Source: Synechocystis sp. LKSZ1 (GTDB lineage: Bacteria > Cyanobacteriota > Cyanobacteriia > Cyanobacteriales > Microcystaceae). From it: a stretch of DNA of 64,000 nucleotides. The position numbers and the translations under genes were made by a program. Positions within the stretch are counted from its first letter, which is position 1. Every line of letters starts with the position of its first letter. Below are positions 36,797-46,843 of the stretch, piece by piece. The notes beneath the pieces are model-generated. The model saw only the letters and a program-made list of their open reading frames with translations, was not told where the DNA came from and did no database searches. The DNA lies in NCBI RefSeq assembly GCF_040436315.1, contig NZ_AP031572.1:2418001-2482000 (forward strand). The letters run 5' to 3'.

Positions 36797-37891
36797 ATGC
36801 AGTTTGCCCAATGGCTCGGTTTAATTAGCCTCCTGTTGGTGGTGCTGACCCTGTGGCGCATTCGCCAACTGTTACTCCTACTGTTTGCCGCCGTGGTCGT
36901 GGCCAATGGGCTTAATCATTTAGCCACTTATTTTCAGCGCCAGGGCCTAAAACGCGGCCTGGCTATTGCCTTGGCGGTGGGCTGTTTCCTGGGGAGTTTA
37001 GGCCTGTTTATCTGGCGCATTATCCCCCCCTTTCTCCAGGAGTTTCAGCAATTATTAACGCTGGTGCCCCAGGGCATTAATGAACTGAATACTTGGCTCG
37101 GCACGATGCTGGCCCAGTTTGACCCTAACCTAGTGGCCCTCCTACCCACGGCCCAACAACTCAATCAACAATTTCAACCGCTTCTGACCCAGATCGCCGG
37201 GCGAGGCGTGAATTTGTTCTATGGAACTCTCGGTCTGCCCCTTAGTTTTTTGCTCTTGCTGGTGCTGAGCCTAATGCTTTTGGCCGACCCCCAGGCCTAC
37301 CGTCGTGGCTTTATTCGCCTATTTCCGGCCTTCTACCGTCAACGTCTGGACTATATTCTGACCTGCTGTGAGGCCCAATTAGAGGAATGGCTGGTAACGA
37401 TGCTGTTGAGCCTGGTCAGCGTCTCTGTCCTGACTTTTTTAGGCCTGTTAATCTTGGGCATTCCCCTGCCCCTGGCCCTGGCCCTCTTAGCGGGTCTGCT
37501 GTCGATCATTCCCAATATTGGCCCTTTGCTAAGTGTGATTCCCCCTATGGCTATTGCCCTCCTCGATACCCCTGGTAAGGCCTTAGCTGTATTGGTGGTG
37601 TATGTCGCCATTCAGCAATTGGAGAGTCACTACATTGTGCCCCGTCTGTTGGGGAAACCCTTGGCTCTGCTCCGGGGCCTCTTGCTCCTGGCCCAGGTAT
37701 TTTTTGCCAGCATCTTTGGCATTCTGGGTTTAGTTTTGGCGGCCCCGTTGACAGTGATTACCCAAGTCCTGTTTAAGGAAATTCTGGTGAGGGATATTCT
37801 TGACCCCTGGCAAGGCCGACGTTACGGAGCAGCAGAACCTCGCTTAGCGCCTAATAATGACTACCCGATTTACGGTGATGAATCGCCGTGA
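36797..37891 (+). CDS. AI-2E family transporter (YdiK/TqsA-like permease)
   Basis: The 364-residue protein has about eight membrane helices and family motifs: FAAVVVANGLNHLATYFQRQ, a loop with FQQLLTLVPQGINELNTW, SIIPNIGPLLSVIPPMAI and QLESHYIVPRLLGKPLAL. Members export small molecules such as autoinducer-2 or act in Na+/H+ exchange; the substrate here is not known. I start at ATG 36797, preceded by GGGAG; a TTG at 36719 lies inside the preceding small gene. Its 3' end overlaps the convergent flavodiiron gene by 41 bp, an unusually long overlap. Confidence 0.9.
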   Translation: MQFAQWLGLISLLLVVLTLWRIRQLLLLLFAAVVVANGLNHLATYFQRQGLKRGLAIALAVGCFLGSLGLFIWRIIPPFLQEFQQLLTLVPQGINELNTWLGTMLAQFDPNLVALLPTAQQLNQQFQPLLTQIAGRGVNLFYGTLGLPLSFLLLLVLSLMLLADPQAYRRGFIRLFPAFYRQRLDYILTCCEAQLEEWLVTMLLSLVSVSVLTFLGLLILGIPLPLALALLAGLLSIIPNIGPLLSVIPPMAIALLDTPGKALAVLVVYVAIQQLESHYIVPRLLGKPLALLRGLLLLAQVFFASIFGILGLVLAAPLTVITQVLFKEILVRDILDPWQGRRYGAAEPRLAPNNDYPIYGDESP

Positions 37892-39566
37892 CCCCTTCCT
37901 GGAGCAACTGTCCCCGCTCCGTAGCGGCGTACAATACCCAATGATCGCCACATTCGAGTCGGTCTTGGACGCGACACTCTAGGTAAGCCAGGGCCTGTTT
38001 GAGGATGGGCGCACCATTCTGGGCGGTTTCTGTTTCAATCCCTTCAAAGCGGTCGGCGCCGGGCCCAAAAGGCTTCAGGAAATGCTTCATCAGGCCGAGG
38101 TGCTCTCCTTCCGCCAAGATATTCAGAACAAAATTACTGTTTTTATAGAGCAGGGATTCAATGGCCCTTTCCTTGGCTACGGCGAGGGTTAATCCCGGTG
38201 GACTAAAGGTGGCCTGGGAGACCCAGGAGGCCAACATGGCCCCTTTGACGTCTCCCTGCTGGGTAGTGACAATACAAAGCGACCCCACCAAGCGCCCCAA
38301 GGCCTGTTCCGCCCGAGCCGATTGGGACTCACTTACCGAAGCCTTAGGTTGACGGGCCTTTTTAGCTTTTTTAATGGCCTGGGCAAAGTCTGTTCCCGCC
38401 TCCTCGCACATTTTGAGCACAGCGTCGGTCGGTTTGAACTTGACCCGGATAGTCTCGAAACCAAAGCGAAAACCTGCATCGCGAAACTTTGCCTCCAACA
38501 GATCAATGGCCTCGCCACTCCAACCAAAGGAACCAAAGACCCCACAGAGTTGATTGCGGTCAGCATTGGCCAGGGTAATCCCCAGGGCCGTTTGAATGGG
38601 TGTGGGGGCATGGCCACCCAGGGTGGGAGAACCAAAGATAAATCCCGCCGATTGCTGGATGGCTTGCTTGATCTCTTCTCCCGTTGCTATTTCTGCATTA
38701 ATGGCCTCGACGCTTACTCCAGCTTTACCCACTCCCCGAGCAATAGCCTGGGCCAGGGTGGCTGTATTACCGTAGGCGGAGGCATAGATGAGCGCTACTT
38801 TGAGTTCTTTACTTTCCTGCTCCGTTAACCAGTGACCGTAACTGATTTTGAGTTCCTGGAGGCCATAGCGTACTAAAGGTCCATGACCGGGTGCGTAGAG
38901 CCGCGCTGGTTTAAAGTTCAATTTCTCTAAGGCGGTTGCTACCTGCCGTACCGCTGAAGCCAGGACACAATCGAAATAGTAGCGTCGGTCTTCTTGGTAA
39001 ATGCTCCAGCCTTCGTCCAACACTTGGTCGCCGCAGACGTGGGCCCCAAAGAGTTTGTCGGTGTAGAGGACTTGGGTCTGGGGGTCGTAGGTACAGAGTT
39101 GGTCGGGAAAACGGGGATGGGGCGTTAAAACAAATTCCAACTGATGGCCTTGGCCTAAATCCAAGCTTTCCTCTCCCTTGATCACCTTAACTGAGGCGGA
39201 ATTACCTTCCAAAATTTTTTCCAAGGTCAGGGCCGCTGGATTAGAACAAACAATGGTGGCCTGGGGGGCCAGGGCCAACAAGGCTTGAAGTGTAGCCCCC
39301 CGGTTAGGATTGAGATGACCCAGGATAATGTAGTCCAAACGGCTCAAATCCAGGCGTTGTTGGAGGGCCGCTAGAAAGATGGCAGTAAAGGATTCCCCCG
39401 GCGGATCCAGTAGAGCCGTTTTATCCCCTTGGATCAGATAGGCATTGGCGGTGGTTCCCCGTTGCAGGCCGTACTCAATTTCAAACTTCAGACGCTCCCA
39501 GGTGCGAGAACGCAGGACAAGGGTGTGTTCAGCTAGCGGGAAAACTTGTACGTCTTTGGTTTTCAT
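37851..39566 (-). CDS. flv1: diflavin flavodiiron protein, Flv1/Flv4 group
   Basis: The 571-residue protein has a beta-lactamase-like domain (1-245), flavodoxin (about 255-395, IYASAYGNTATLAQ, FGSPTLGGHAPTP) and a C-terminal flavin reductase domain (about 415-571, MLASWVSQATFSPPGLTLAV). The last is found only in oxygenic phototrophs. The diiron ligand motif HxExDH is replaced by HLNPNR. A later His and Asp appear as Arg (TPHPRFPD) and Lys (TDKLFG). This marks the Flv1/Flv4 class, which pairs with Flv3 or Flv2 to reduce oxygen downstream of PSI or in PSII photoprotection. Overall resemblance favours Flv1; Flv4 is the alternative. Confidence 0.88.
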   Translation of the reverse strand: MKTKDVQVFPLAEHTLVLRSRTWERLKFEIEYGLQRGTTANAYLIQGDKTALLDPPGESFTAIFLAALQQRLDLSRLDYIILGHLNPNRGATLQALLALAPQATIVCSNPAALTLEKILEGNSASVKVIKGEESLDLGQGHQLEFVLTPHPRFPDQLCTYDPQTQVLYTDKLFGAHVCGDQVLDEGWSIYQEDRRYYFDCVLASAVRQVATALEKLNFKPARLYAPGHGPLVRYGLQELKISYGHWLTEQESKELKVALIYASAYGNTATLAQAIARGVGKAGVSVEAINAEIATGEEIKQAIQQSAGFIFGSPTLGGHAPTPIQTALGITLANADRNQLCGVFGSFGWSGEAIDLLEAKFRDAGFRFGFETIRVKFKPTDAVLKMCEEAGTDFAQAIKKAKKARQPKASVSESQSARAEQALGRLVGSLCIVTTQQGDVKGAMLASWVSQATFSPPGLTLAVAKERAIESLLYKNSNFVLNILAEGEHLGLMKHFLKPFGPGADRFEGIETETAQNGAPILKQALAYLECRVQDRLECGDHWVLYAATERGQLLQEGVTAIHHRKSGSHY

Positions 39567-39625
39567 AGAAATAGGGCCATGAATTGGGGAATGAGTTGAA
39601 GGAAAAGGAACTAATAATTTTAATT

Positions 39626-39657
39626 ATAAAAAAAAGGCTCTACCCAATGGCAGAGCA
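39626..39657 (-). terminator. intrinsic terminator of psaL-psaI
   Basis: On the minus strand GCTCTGCC pairs with GGTAGAGC (one G-T pair) around a four-base loop, followed by eight T residues (39628-39635 as A on the plus strand). It lies about 28 bp downstream of psaI. Confidence 0.85.
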
Positions 39658-39684
39658 CCCTAGCAATTTGCTCACGGTGAAGAA

Positions 39685-39801
39685 TTAGGATTCACTTTCT
39701 ATATGGATAAAGAGCAGACCCATGGTGACAGCAGGGAATAACCAACCGACGATGGGAATTAAAATCCAAGGCAAATAGGAAGCGGCGTAAGCTCCGGTCA
39801 T
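39685..39801 (-). CDS. psaI: photosystem I subunit VIII (PsaI)
   Basis: The frame encodes 38 residues, [20 protein letters not shown] followed by [18 protein letters not shown], a typical PsaI with one transmembrane helix. AAGGAG lies nine bases upstream of the ATG, an ideal ribosome binding site. PsaI sits beside PsaL and supports PSI trimer formation. It is the second gene after psaL (63 bp), the conserved cyanobacterial pair. Confidence 0.97.
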   Translation of the reverse strand: MTGAYAASYLPWILIPIVGWLFPAVTMGLLFIHIESES

Positions 39802-39864
39802 GGTCGTAATCTCCTTAAAAATTGAGGTTGACAAAAAGGAATTTTGCTAAAAAAATGCCAGCGC

Positions 39865-40338
39865 CTAATTGACTAAGCCCCGGAAAATGCTATCGACAAC
39901 AGCGATATTTTCCAGCAAGAAATAGGCCACAAAGGCACCGCCCATACCACCAACAAAGAAACCCGCTGCAAACTGGCTCCAGCCTTCGGAGGATTGCAGA
40001 GAATCAGCACCGCCTTGTTCCCCTTGGAAGGAGACGAGACCGTAGCTACTGAGGGCTGTGGTCGCGATTAACACCAAGGCCAAAGCGCCAATCAGACCAC
40101 CCAGGGCTGGGTTATCCCCATCCCGGAGGGGGCCCAACAGGGTCCAGGGGCCGACGAGGAAATAGCCGTGGGCCATACCAACTTCTAGGCCGCGCAGAAT
40201 GGGAGAGAGGCCTTTGCGGTAGGCGGGTAGATTACCAATAAAAGTTCTCGTAAAGTCGGAATCAGAAATAGGGGTAGAGAGGTGCCCGGTAAAAGGGTCA
40301 TCGTTATAGGCTTTGACGACCTGAGTATATTCAGCCAT
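39865..40338 (-). CDS. psaL: photosystem I subunit XI (PsaL)
   Basis: The 157-residue protein starts MAEYTQVVKAYNDDPFTGHL and continues with NLPAYRKGLSPILRGLEVGM, typical of PsaL, followed by helices (VGPWTLLGPLRD, ALALVLIATTALSSYGLVSF, FFVGGMGGAFVAYFLLE). PsaL makes the centre of the PSI trimer. GAGGAG lies about 11 bases before the ATG at 40338; an in-frame upstream ATG would add 13 unconserved residues. It is transcribed together with psaI. Confidence 0.97.
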   Translation of the reverse strand: MAEYTQVVKAYNDDPFTGHLSTPISDSDFTRTFIGNLPAYRKGLSPILRGLEVGMAHGYFLVGPWTLLGPLRDGDNPALGGLIGALALVLIATTALSSYGLVSFQGEQGGADSLQSSEGWSQFAAGFFVGGMGGAFVAYFLLENIAVVDSIFRGLVN

Positions 40339-40558
40339 CTTAATTGAGTTCTCCTCGTAACGAGTGGGTATAGTCAAACTTAACAGATTATTCTACGCAG
40401 GTCAGGGGCGTCTGACGGCTAATTGGGGGACAAGCGTTAAAAAAGTTCATGAAGTTTTTTGACATCGGCCTTGGCAGCGGAGAAAGTAGCTAAGGAGAAA
40501 CTTCGGTTTAAGATGAAGTCATTATTTATATTTCATTCCAGCATTGCTTTAACTCAAT

Positions 40559-41284
40559 ATGAATCGGATGTTTTCTCCCCTCGGCTGGTTCCGCGCCCTT
40601 GGGCAAGGGTTACTGGGGCTGGCCCTTCTGTTGACCGTTGTTCTCGGGTTTAATGCCCCCCCCGCTAGGGCCACCAGCGTTTATGATTTACCCGTACTCA
40701 GTGCCGGTTCCCCAACTTTCTTGGTGGATGCCGCCGACGCCATTAGTTTGGCTAACGAGGGCCGTTTGAATAATGACCTGAAAAAATTGGCCCAAAAAAC
40801 CGGTCAGGAAGTGCGGTTTGTCGTTATCCGTCGCCTAGATTTTGATACCACCATGGACGGCTTTGCCGACCAACTCTTTCAAACCTGGTATCCTACCCCG
40901 GAAGAACAGGCTCAGCAAACTTTGCTGGTGTTAGATACCCTCACCAACAGTACCGCTCTACGGCATGGCGAAGCGGTCAAAAGCCTTCTGAATGATGAGC
41001 AAGTGACGAGCATCACTAACGAAACTATCGCCGTTCCCCTCAAAGATGGCGCTAAGTATAATCAGGCCCTGCTGGAGGCAGACAAACGTCTTGTCGCTAT
41101 TCTCTCGGGCCAAACCGACCCCGGCCCTCCCCGTGTAGCGGAAATTAGCCTGGAGGGAACCTTTGCCACGGCGGAGGAAACCGATGACCGCAGTGCGACG
41201 CTTTGGGTTGTCGTTTTACTGGCCCTGGCGACGCTGATCCCAATGGTGACTTATTTTTGGTACGTTGGCCTGCCGGGCCGTTAA
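40559..41284 (+). CDS. psb32: Psb32-like TPM-domain thylakoid protein
   Basis: The 241-residue protein has an N-terminal signal helix ending near [12 protein letters not shown] and a TPM domain. The domain shows [40 protein letters not shown] and [22 protein letters not shown]-terminal transmembrane anchor occupies about 216-236. This is the layout of cyanobacterial Psb32, found in PSII preparations and linked to protection or repair from photodamage. It is divergent from psaL and convergent with the pentapeptide gene, overlapping its stop by 4 bp. Confidence 0.88.
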   Translation: MNRMFSPLGWFRALGQGLLGLALLLTVVLGFNAPPARATSVYDLPVLSAGSPTFLVDAADAISLANEGRLNNDLKKLAQKTGQEVRFVVIRRLDFDTTMDGFADQLFQTWYPTPEEQAQQTLLVLDTLTNSTALRHGEAVKSLLNDEQVTSITNETIAVPLKDGAKYNQALLEADKRLVAILSGQTDPGPPRVAEISLEGTFATAEETDDRSATLWVVVLLALATLIPMVTYFWYVGLPGR

Positions 41285-41793
41285 TCGCAAAAGAGGGTGT
41301 CGCGGGTGGCCCGCCCGGTTTCTGGGTTGGTTCCCCGAGCCCGTTCACAGAGGTAGGCTTCCACATCGGGGCGTAGGATCATGTCCGTAAAGTCGGCCCC
41401 TTCAATATTGGCTTCACCCACCTTAATGTTGGTACCAAAGGCCCCCTCTAGCACCGCATTTTTAAAGTTGGCATGGGTCAACCGGGCCGATTCAAAATCC
41501 GTAACCCGCAGGTTGGCTCCCTCAAAATTGGCGCCCTCCAGATTCGCGGCAAAAAAACGAACTCCCCGCAGGTCTGAGTAACTAAAATCGGAGCCCCGTA
41601 GATTGGCATGGTCAAAGTTGGCATCCCGCAGGTCTTGGTGGGAAAAGTCCGCATCCACGAGACTGGCTTTAACGTAACTGACTGCCTCCGCCGGTAGGGA
41701 CAAGGTCAACCATAACCAGAGGACAGTCAGGACTAGTAGCCGTTGATGCCCTTGGAAAACGAGACGACGGAGGGGATAGAACAACTGCAACAT
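41281..41793 (-). CDS. pentapeptide-repeat protein, probably lumenal or periplasmic
   Basis: The 170-residue protein has a signal-like hydrophobic segment (about 18-38). A run of A(D/N)Lxx repeats follows, as in [38 protein letters not shown] and ANIEGADF, forming a right-handed quadrilateral helix of about 15 coils. The C-terminus [20 protein letters not shown] then LFCD has two cysteines that could form a disulfide. This matches the TL17-like thylakoid-lumen group. Its function is not known. Adjacency to psb32 fits a thylakoid location. Confidence 0.85.
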   Translation of the reverse strand: MLQLFYPLRRLVFQGHQRLLVLTVLWLWLTLSLPAEAVSYVKASLVDADFSHQDLRDANFDHANLRGSDFSYSDLRGVRFFAANLEGANFEGANLRVTDFESARLTHANFKNAVLEGAFGTNIKVGEANIEGADFTDMILRPDVEAYLCERARGTNPETGRATRDTLFCD

Positions 41794-41905
41794 GGGGGAG
41801 CGGCCTCAGGGGCAAAAAAGCAAGCAATTACGAAGAAAATCCGGTTAAATTCTGGGTTTTAGCCCGACCGTGCTCTAGAATTTTAGCAAACTTGCGTAAG
41901 CCTTC

Positions 41906-42340
41906 ATGACGGACATTGGGGAAATCGGAGAGCAACTCGTTGCCCATTGGCTCCGCCAACAGGGATGGATGCTCCGGTACCACCGTTGGCGTTGTCGCTG
42001 GGGAGAAATTGACCTCATTGTCCAGGGGGAAGAGCCAACGACTCTAGCCTTTGTGGAGGTTAAAACCCGTCGAGGACGCAGTTGGGATGAGGGGGGTTTG
42101 CTGGCTATCGTACCAACAAAGCAGCGAAAATTGATTGTGACGGCCCAGCACTTTTTGACCCAGCATCCCCACTTGAGTTCTCTGCCTTGTCGCTTTGATG
42201 TGGCTCTCGTGCAGTACCGCCAAAATCCCCAAGCCCAGGCCGGCCAACTCCCGTCCCAGTTGGGCCTAGGGCAATATTGTTCCTGGCAGGGTTACGAGAT
42301 TTGTTTACAGAATTACTTGGTGGGGGCCTTTGAGGGCTAA
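41906..42340 (+). CDS. YraN family (UPF0102) endonuclease-like protein
   Basis: The 144-residue protein starts MTDIGEIGEQLVAHWLRQQG and contains RCRWGEIDLIVQ followed by LAFVEVKTRRGRSWDEGG. These are the D and ExK residues of the restriction-endonuclease-like fold of YraN, related to Holliday-junction resolvases. The C-terminal third is longer than in many homologues. Activity of the family is poorly documented. It stands alone, 97 bp upstream of pgi. Confidence 0.9.
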   Translation: MTDIGEIGEQLVAHWLRQQGWMLRYHRWRCRWGEIDLIVQGEEPTTLAFVEVKTRRGRSWDEGGLLAIVPTKQRKLIVTAQHFLTQHPHLSSLPCRFDVALVQYRQNPQAQAGQLPSQLGLGQYCSWQGYEICLQNYLVGAFEG

Positions 42341-42436
42341 AGTCTTATTGATGTCCGTCAATACGGATACTCGGCCATGCCCCGATTTCTTCCTATAATA
42401 CCGTCGAGCAAAAGCACTCTACAGTAAAAATTGTTT

Positions 42437-44044
42437 ATGAATAATCAAGAACTCTGGCAACGTTATCAAGATTGGCTATATTTTCACCCCGGTCTTGAAT
42501 TTTACTTAGACATCAGTCGGATGGGCTTTGATGAGCGGTTTGTAGCCAGTCTTGAACCGAAATTTAAGCAAGCTTTTCAGAGTATGGCCGCCCTAGAAAA
42601 AGGGGCTATTGCTAACCCCGATGAACAACGGATGGTGGGTCACTACTGGCTCCGTAATCCTGACCTGGCTCCCAACGCGGCCCTGAGACAGGAAATCACC
42701 GAACCCCTAGCCCAAATTCTTCGCTTTGCTCAGCAAGTACACCAAGGCCAGGTCAAGCCCCCCCAAGCCGAACGCTTCACCCAGATTTTGGCCATTGGCA
42801 TTGGCGGCTCAGCCCTCGGCCCCCAGTTTGTTTCCCAGGCCCTGGCCCCAGATTTCCCTCCCCTAGAGATTCAATTCATTGATAACATTGACCCCGCCGG
42901 CATTGACCGAATTTTTCAGCGCTTGGGAGACCACCTGAAGAGTACCCTTGTGATTACCACGAGTAAGTCCGGGGGCACCCCTGAACCTCGCAATGGTCTT
43001 GCGGAAACCCAGGCCGTTTTTCAGCGTCAGGGCCTGAATTTCCCAGCCCAGGCCGTAGCTGTCACCATGCCGGGCAGTCACTTGGATCAACAGGCCAAAG
43101 CCGAACAGTGGTTGGCCATTTTCCCGATGCAGGACTGGGTAGGGGGCCGCACCTCGGAGCTATCCGCCGTTGGTCTCCTGCCAGCAGCCCTCCAGGGTAT
43201 CGATATTCAGGCCATGCTAGACGGAGCCAAGGTGATGGATGAAGCCACCCGTGTTCCCGATCTAAAAACCAATCCCGCTGCTTTATTGGCCCTGGCCTGG
43301 TACTACGCCGGTAATGGCCGGGGGGAAAAGGACATGGTCATCCTCCCCTACAAGGATAGTTTGTTGCTCTTTAGCCGCTACCTCCAACAATTGGTGATGG
43401 AATCCCTGGGCAAGGAACGTGACCTAGACGGCAATCTAGTGTACCAGGGTATTGCGGTCTATGGTAATAAGGGTTCTACCGACCAGCACGCCTACGTCCA
43501 ACAACTGCGGGAAGGGGTTCCCAACTTTTTTGCCACCTTCATTGAAGTTCTGGAAGACCGTTCTGGCCCTTCCCTGGAATTGGAACCCGGCATCACCAGT
43601 GGCGACTTTCTCTCGGGCTTTTTACAGGGAACGCGCCAGGCCCTGTTTGATAATCATCGGGATTCGATTACCGTCACCATTCCCCAGGTTAATCCGCGTA
43701 CTGTGGGGGCCCTGATTGCGCTCTACGAACGGGCCGTGAGTCTTTACGCCTGTCTGGTTAATATCAATGCCTATCATCAGCCGGGCGTAGAAGCGGGGAA
43801 AAAAGCAGCGGCGGCCATCCTGGCTTTGCAAAAAACCGTCCTCCAGGTTCTCCAGTCCCAATCGGTTCCGATTTCCCTAGAAGCATTAGCAGTAAAAGCA
43901 GAGGCCCCAGAACAGGTTGAAACCATTTATAAAATTGTCCGTCACTTAGCGGCCAATCAGCGGGGGGTCGTACTCACAGGGGATCTGCGTCAGCTAACCC
44001 GTTTGCAAGTGATTTGGCAGAAAGTGGTTGAGATACATAACTAA
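42437..44044 (+). CDS. pgi: glucose-6-phosphate isomerase
   Basis: The 535-residue protein has PGI signatures: [77 protein letters not shown] and a C-terminal helical lobe with the catalytic-base region. It interconverts glucose-6-phosphate and fructose-6-phosphate in glycolysis, gluconeogenesis and the oxidative pentose-phosphate pathway, central to dark carbon metabolism. I use the ATG at 42437; a TTG two codons upstream is in frame. Confidence 0.97.
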   Translation: MNNQELWQRYQDWLYFHPGLEFYLDISRMGFDERFVASLEPKFKQAFQSMAALEKGAIANPDEQRMVGHYWLRNPDLAPNAALRQEITEPLAQILRFAQQVHQGQVKPPQAERFTQILAIGIGGSALGPQFVSQALAPDFPPLEIQFIDNIDPAGIDRIFQRLGDHLKSTLVITTSKSGGTPEPRNGLAETQAVFQRQGLNFPAQAVAVTMPGSHLDQQAKAEQWLAIFPMQDWVGGRTSELSAVGLLPAALQGIDIQAMLDGAKVMDEATRVPDLKTNPAALLALAWYYAGNGRGEKDMVILPYKDSLLLFSRYLQQLVMESLGKERDLDGNLVYQGIAVYGNKGSTDQHAYVQQLREGVPNFFATFIEVLEDRSGPSLELEPGITSGDFLSGFLQGTRQALFDNHRDSITVTIPQVNPRTVGALIALYERAVSLYACLVNINAYHQPGVEAGKKAAAAILALQKTVLQVLQSQSVPISLEALAVKAEAPEQVETIYKIVRHLAANQRGVVLTGDLRQLTRLQVIWQKVVEIHN

Positions 44045-44082
44045 CTTAATCAGTAGCGTTTCAATGGAGTGGAGATACTTCT

Positions 44083-44184
44083 GCTATCAGTAATTGGGAG
44101 AGGAAATGGGAGTGAGAGCAATAATTAAACAGCTTCACTTTTTTAAGCTCTCTCAGTCTGGCTTATCTTTCCCTCTCTGATAGC
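44083..44184. repeat. long imperfect inverted repeat between pgi and the PfkB gene
   Basis: Outer arms GCTATCAG (44083-44090) and CTGATAGC (44177-44184) are exact complements. Inside them GAGAGGAAA faces TTTCCCTCTC with one bulge, and GTGAGAGC faces GCTCTCTC, leaving a central AT-rich loop. The whole could fold as one hairpin of about 100 nt. It sits in a 333-bp gap (44045-44377) without genes. It may be a miniature transposable-element remnant, an RNA structure or a transcription-end element; no long T-run follows. Confidence 0.55.
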
Positions 44185-44377
44185 CGTTTCTCTGAGCTAG
44201 TATTGGCCCTCATCCTAGCCTGAGCTTCCTCACTTATCCAGTCCCCTGGTATTAAGCATTGATACTCGGTCATACATAAAATATAGAATTGGCACACCTT
44301 CTTCTTGTTCGCCCGGCTTGAAGCAGAGCCCCTGCCAGCGTAAGATAACTCTGAAAATTATTAACATCACGCAATCT

Positions 44378-45385
44378 ATGAGTCGCCGCTATCACGTCTA
44401 TGGGATCGGAAATGCCCTGGTGGATATGGAATTTACCGTCACGCCGGAACAGCTAGAAGCCCTGGGAATTGACAAGGGCGTGATGACCTTAGTGGATGAG
44501 CAACGGGAAAATGAATTGATTGCCCAGCTCCAGTCCCAACGCTGTAAGCAGAGCGGTGGAGGGTCAGCAGCCAATACGATGGTGGCCCTGGCACAACTGG
44601 GGGGTAAGGGGTTTTATTCCTGCAAAGTAGCTCAGGATGAAGCTGGCACTTTTTATCTCGCAGACCTCCAGGCCTGTGGCCTAACGACCAATCTCCACAA
44701 CGGAGATCGCCAACCGGGGATTACCGGCAAATGTCTGGTGCTGATTACCCCCGATGCTGACCGTACCATGAACACCTTTTTGGGAATTACGGCCCATCTT
44801 TCAACGGCGGAATTAGTCCCCGAGGCCCTCCAGGATTCCGACTATCTCTACATCGAAGGCTATTTGGTGACCTCTCCCACCGCCAAAGCCTGCGCCATTG
44901 AAGCAAAGGCCCTCGCTGAGGCGGCCGGGGTTAAAACCAGCTTGTCGTTATCTGACCCCAACATGACCACCTATTTCAAAGAGGGCCTATTGGAAATGAT
45001 TGGCTCTGGGGTTGATTTACTCTTTGCCAATGAATCTGAGGCCATGACCCTGGCCGGAACCCCGGACTCTAACGAAACCCTCGCCTACTGCAAGACCCTG
45101 GCCAAAAGCTTTGCCATTACCAAAGGCTCCCAAGGCTCCGTCATTTTTGATGGTGAGAAGTTCTTAGAAATTCCGACGACGCCCGTCCAGGCCATTGATA
45201 CCGTAGGGGCCGGCGATATGTATGCGGGCGGATTACTCTACGGTCTGACCCAGGGTTGGGATTATGGACAGGCCGCGACCTTGGCCTCTCGTCTAGCGGC
45301 TAAGGTGGTCACTTGCTATGGCCCTCGCCTGGAACCTTCGGTGATCCAAGCAATTACCACAGAAGTGCTGCAAGACCGGGGTTAA
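44378..45385 (+). CDS. PfkB-family sugar/nucleoside kinase
   Basis: The 335-residue protein begins [20 protein letters not shown] and has the PfkB signatures [18 protein letters not shown] near residue 60 and [16 protein letters not shown] near residue 280, which carries the catalytic Asp and the anion hole. It most resembles the adenosine kinase or ribokinase-like branch common in cyanobacteria. The substrate cannot be fixed from sequence. An in-frame TTG 20 codons upstream is not supported by conservation. Confidence 0.92.
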   Translation: MSRRYHVYGIGNALVDMEFTVTPEQLEALGIDKGVMTLVDEQRENELIAQLQSQRCKQSGGGSAANTMVALAQLGGKGFYSCKVAQDEAGTFYLADLQACGLTTNLHNGDRQPGITGKCLVLITPDADRTMNTFLGITAHLSTAELVPEALQDSDYLYIEGYLVTSPTAKACAIEAKALAEAAGVKTSLSLSDPNMTTYFKEGLLEMIGSGVDLLFANESEAMTLAGTPDSNETLAYCKTLAKSFAITKGSQGSVIFDGEKFLEIPTTPVQAIDTVGAGDMYAGGLLYGLTQGWDYGQAATLASRLAAKVVTCYGPRLEPSVIQAITTEVLQDRG

Positions 45386-45534
45386 TATATTGAGCATGGT
45401 GGCTGTTCTTTTGAGAGTGTGAATATCACAATTGTTAAAGAATGGACGCAATGATTTTACTCATTCAACTCTACGATATGCACTGGATAGATATGACTTC
45501 AAACAGCAGAGGTGATAGACTTTTTACAAATTTT

Positions 45535-46431
45535 CTACTTCAAACAACGACGGAAGAAATCAGTAACTTTATCTACATATAATCTCGGGTCTGTATTATA
45601 ACTCTCGGGATGTGTTTGAGCATCGGTCTCCCAGTATTCTGCTGGGGGATATGCCGCTTTGAGCTGGTAAGCATTGTCAACAGAGGTATAGGGGTCAAGT
45701 TTACTATGAATAAGCAAGACCGGTCGCGGGGACAAGTGGTGAATTTCTTGCACCGGTTTCGATGATGTCAGATCATAGCCAGTAAGCAAACGGCCAAATA
45801 TCATTACAGAAGGTAAAAAGACATCTGGTAGTCCCGAGGCCGATTGCCAATGTTTTTGCATAATCGGGTAAACTTCTGCATAACCGCTGTCTATCACAAT
45901 AGCGGCAATATCTGGGGTATCGGCAGCCGCTCCGATAACACAAGCCGATCCCATCGATACGCCTAAAACTCCAATTTTTCCAGCTCGGAAACCCTTGTGT
46001 TTAAGCCAATGGGCTGCAGCAATAATATCTTTTCGTTCAGTCAAGCCAAAGGTCAATTTGGCATCAGAACTCTGCCCGTGCCCTCGCAAATCTATCATCA
46101 GGATAGAAAAGCCCTGTCGATTCAGCGCGGCCCCAAATTCAGTAAATTGACCTGCAAATTCTTGGGTGCGACTGGAATGTAAACCATGTACTAAGATAAT
46201 AGCCTGATCTGATGATTTAGATTCAAGATACCATCCAGCAATATTTTGATGATCTGATGTCAAGATGTAAACATCCTCTGGTTCAGCGTCAAAAACAAAT
46301 CTTTTGTTTGGATCAAATATCCTGATTGGTTTAATCAGTTTTCTGGCGGCGGTCGCTGACATTCCCAGATAGGCAAAAATGACTGCTAATAGCCCCCAGA
46401 GAATTCCCTTAGTGTATAGATCCCAAGTCAT
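45535..46431 (-). CDS. membrane-anchored alpha/beta hydrolase
   Basis: The 298-residue protein has an N-terminal helix (about 6-25) and an alpha/beta-hydrolase domain. It shows ILVHGLHSSRTQEF, LMIDLRGHGQSSD, the nucleophile elbow GVSMGSACVIGAA, HSKLDPYTSVDN with the acid Asp, and a late His in DAQTHPESY. All triad members are present, so it should be active; the substrate is unknown. The coding region is AT-richer than its neighbours (the first 60 bases from 45541 are about one third GC), which may reflect transfer. The start is uncertain: ATG 46431 has GGAG only two bases before it, and a TTG lies at 46443. Confidence 0.85.
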   Translation of the reverse strand: MTWDLYTKGILWGLLAVIFAYLGMSATAARKLIKPIRIFDPNKRFVFDAEPEDVYILTSDHQNIAGWYLESKSSDQAIILVHGLHSSRTQEFAGQFTEFGAALNRQGFSILMIDLRGHGQSSDAKLTFGLTERKDIIAAAHWLKHKGFRAGKIGVLGVSMGSACVIGAAADTPDIAAIVIDSGYAEVYPIMQKHWQSASGLPDVFLPSVMIFGRLLTGYDLTSSKPVQEIHHLSPRPVLLIHSKLDPYTSVDNAYQLKAAYPPAEYWETDAQTHPESYNTDPRLYVDKVTDFFRRCLK

Positions 46432-46510
46432 ACTCCACTGCAAACAGAAAAGGAGCTAGAAATCTGCGTCCTAGCCCCTATAAAGCAACACAAACTTGTC
46501 GAGAGAGTCC

Positions 46511-46786
46511 CTAGCCTCCCGCTACGGCGGGGACAATGCTGACTTCATCGCCATCGCTGAGGGCCGTGGCCGTTCCTTCGAGGAAACGAATATCCTCACT
46601 GTTGACGTAAAAGTTAAGAAAGCGGCGGGGTTTGCCCTCTTCATCACAGAGGCGGGCCTTAATGCCGGGGCAATTGTTTTCTAGGGACTCGATCAGTTCC
46701 CCTACATTGCTGGCAGAGCACTCGATGGTGGCCTGCTCATTGGTAAATTTTTGCAGGGGGGTGGGAATTAGGACTTTGACGGCCAT
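46511..46786 (-). CDS. MoaD/ThiS-family sulfur carrier protein
   Basis: The 91-residue beta-grasp protein contains [39 protein letters not shown] and ends [14 protein letters not shown]. The terminal Gly-Gly is what E1-like enzymes adenylate and thiocarboxylate. It is too long for ThiS and resembles CysO and the MoaD-like carriers used in amino-acid sulfur transfer. It lies 57 bp downstream of thrC on the same strand, so the two are probably an operon. The partner activating enzyme is not in the window. Confidence 0.9.
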   Translation of the reverse strand: MAVKVLIPTPLQKFTNEQATIECSASNVGELIESLENNCPGIKARLCDEEGKPRRFLNFYVNSEDIRFLEGTATALSDGDEVSIVPAVAGG

Positions 46787-46843
46787 AGGTTACAAAACAG
46801 TTAACAACGTAATTGAAATCAAGGATCAAGGATTGGGCTCAAC

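Noticed and set aside
45418-45430. TGTGAATATCACA, a CRP-like palindrome
   Set aside because: The half-sites are separated by three bases, not the six needed for TGTGA-N6-TCACA binding by SyCRP1.
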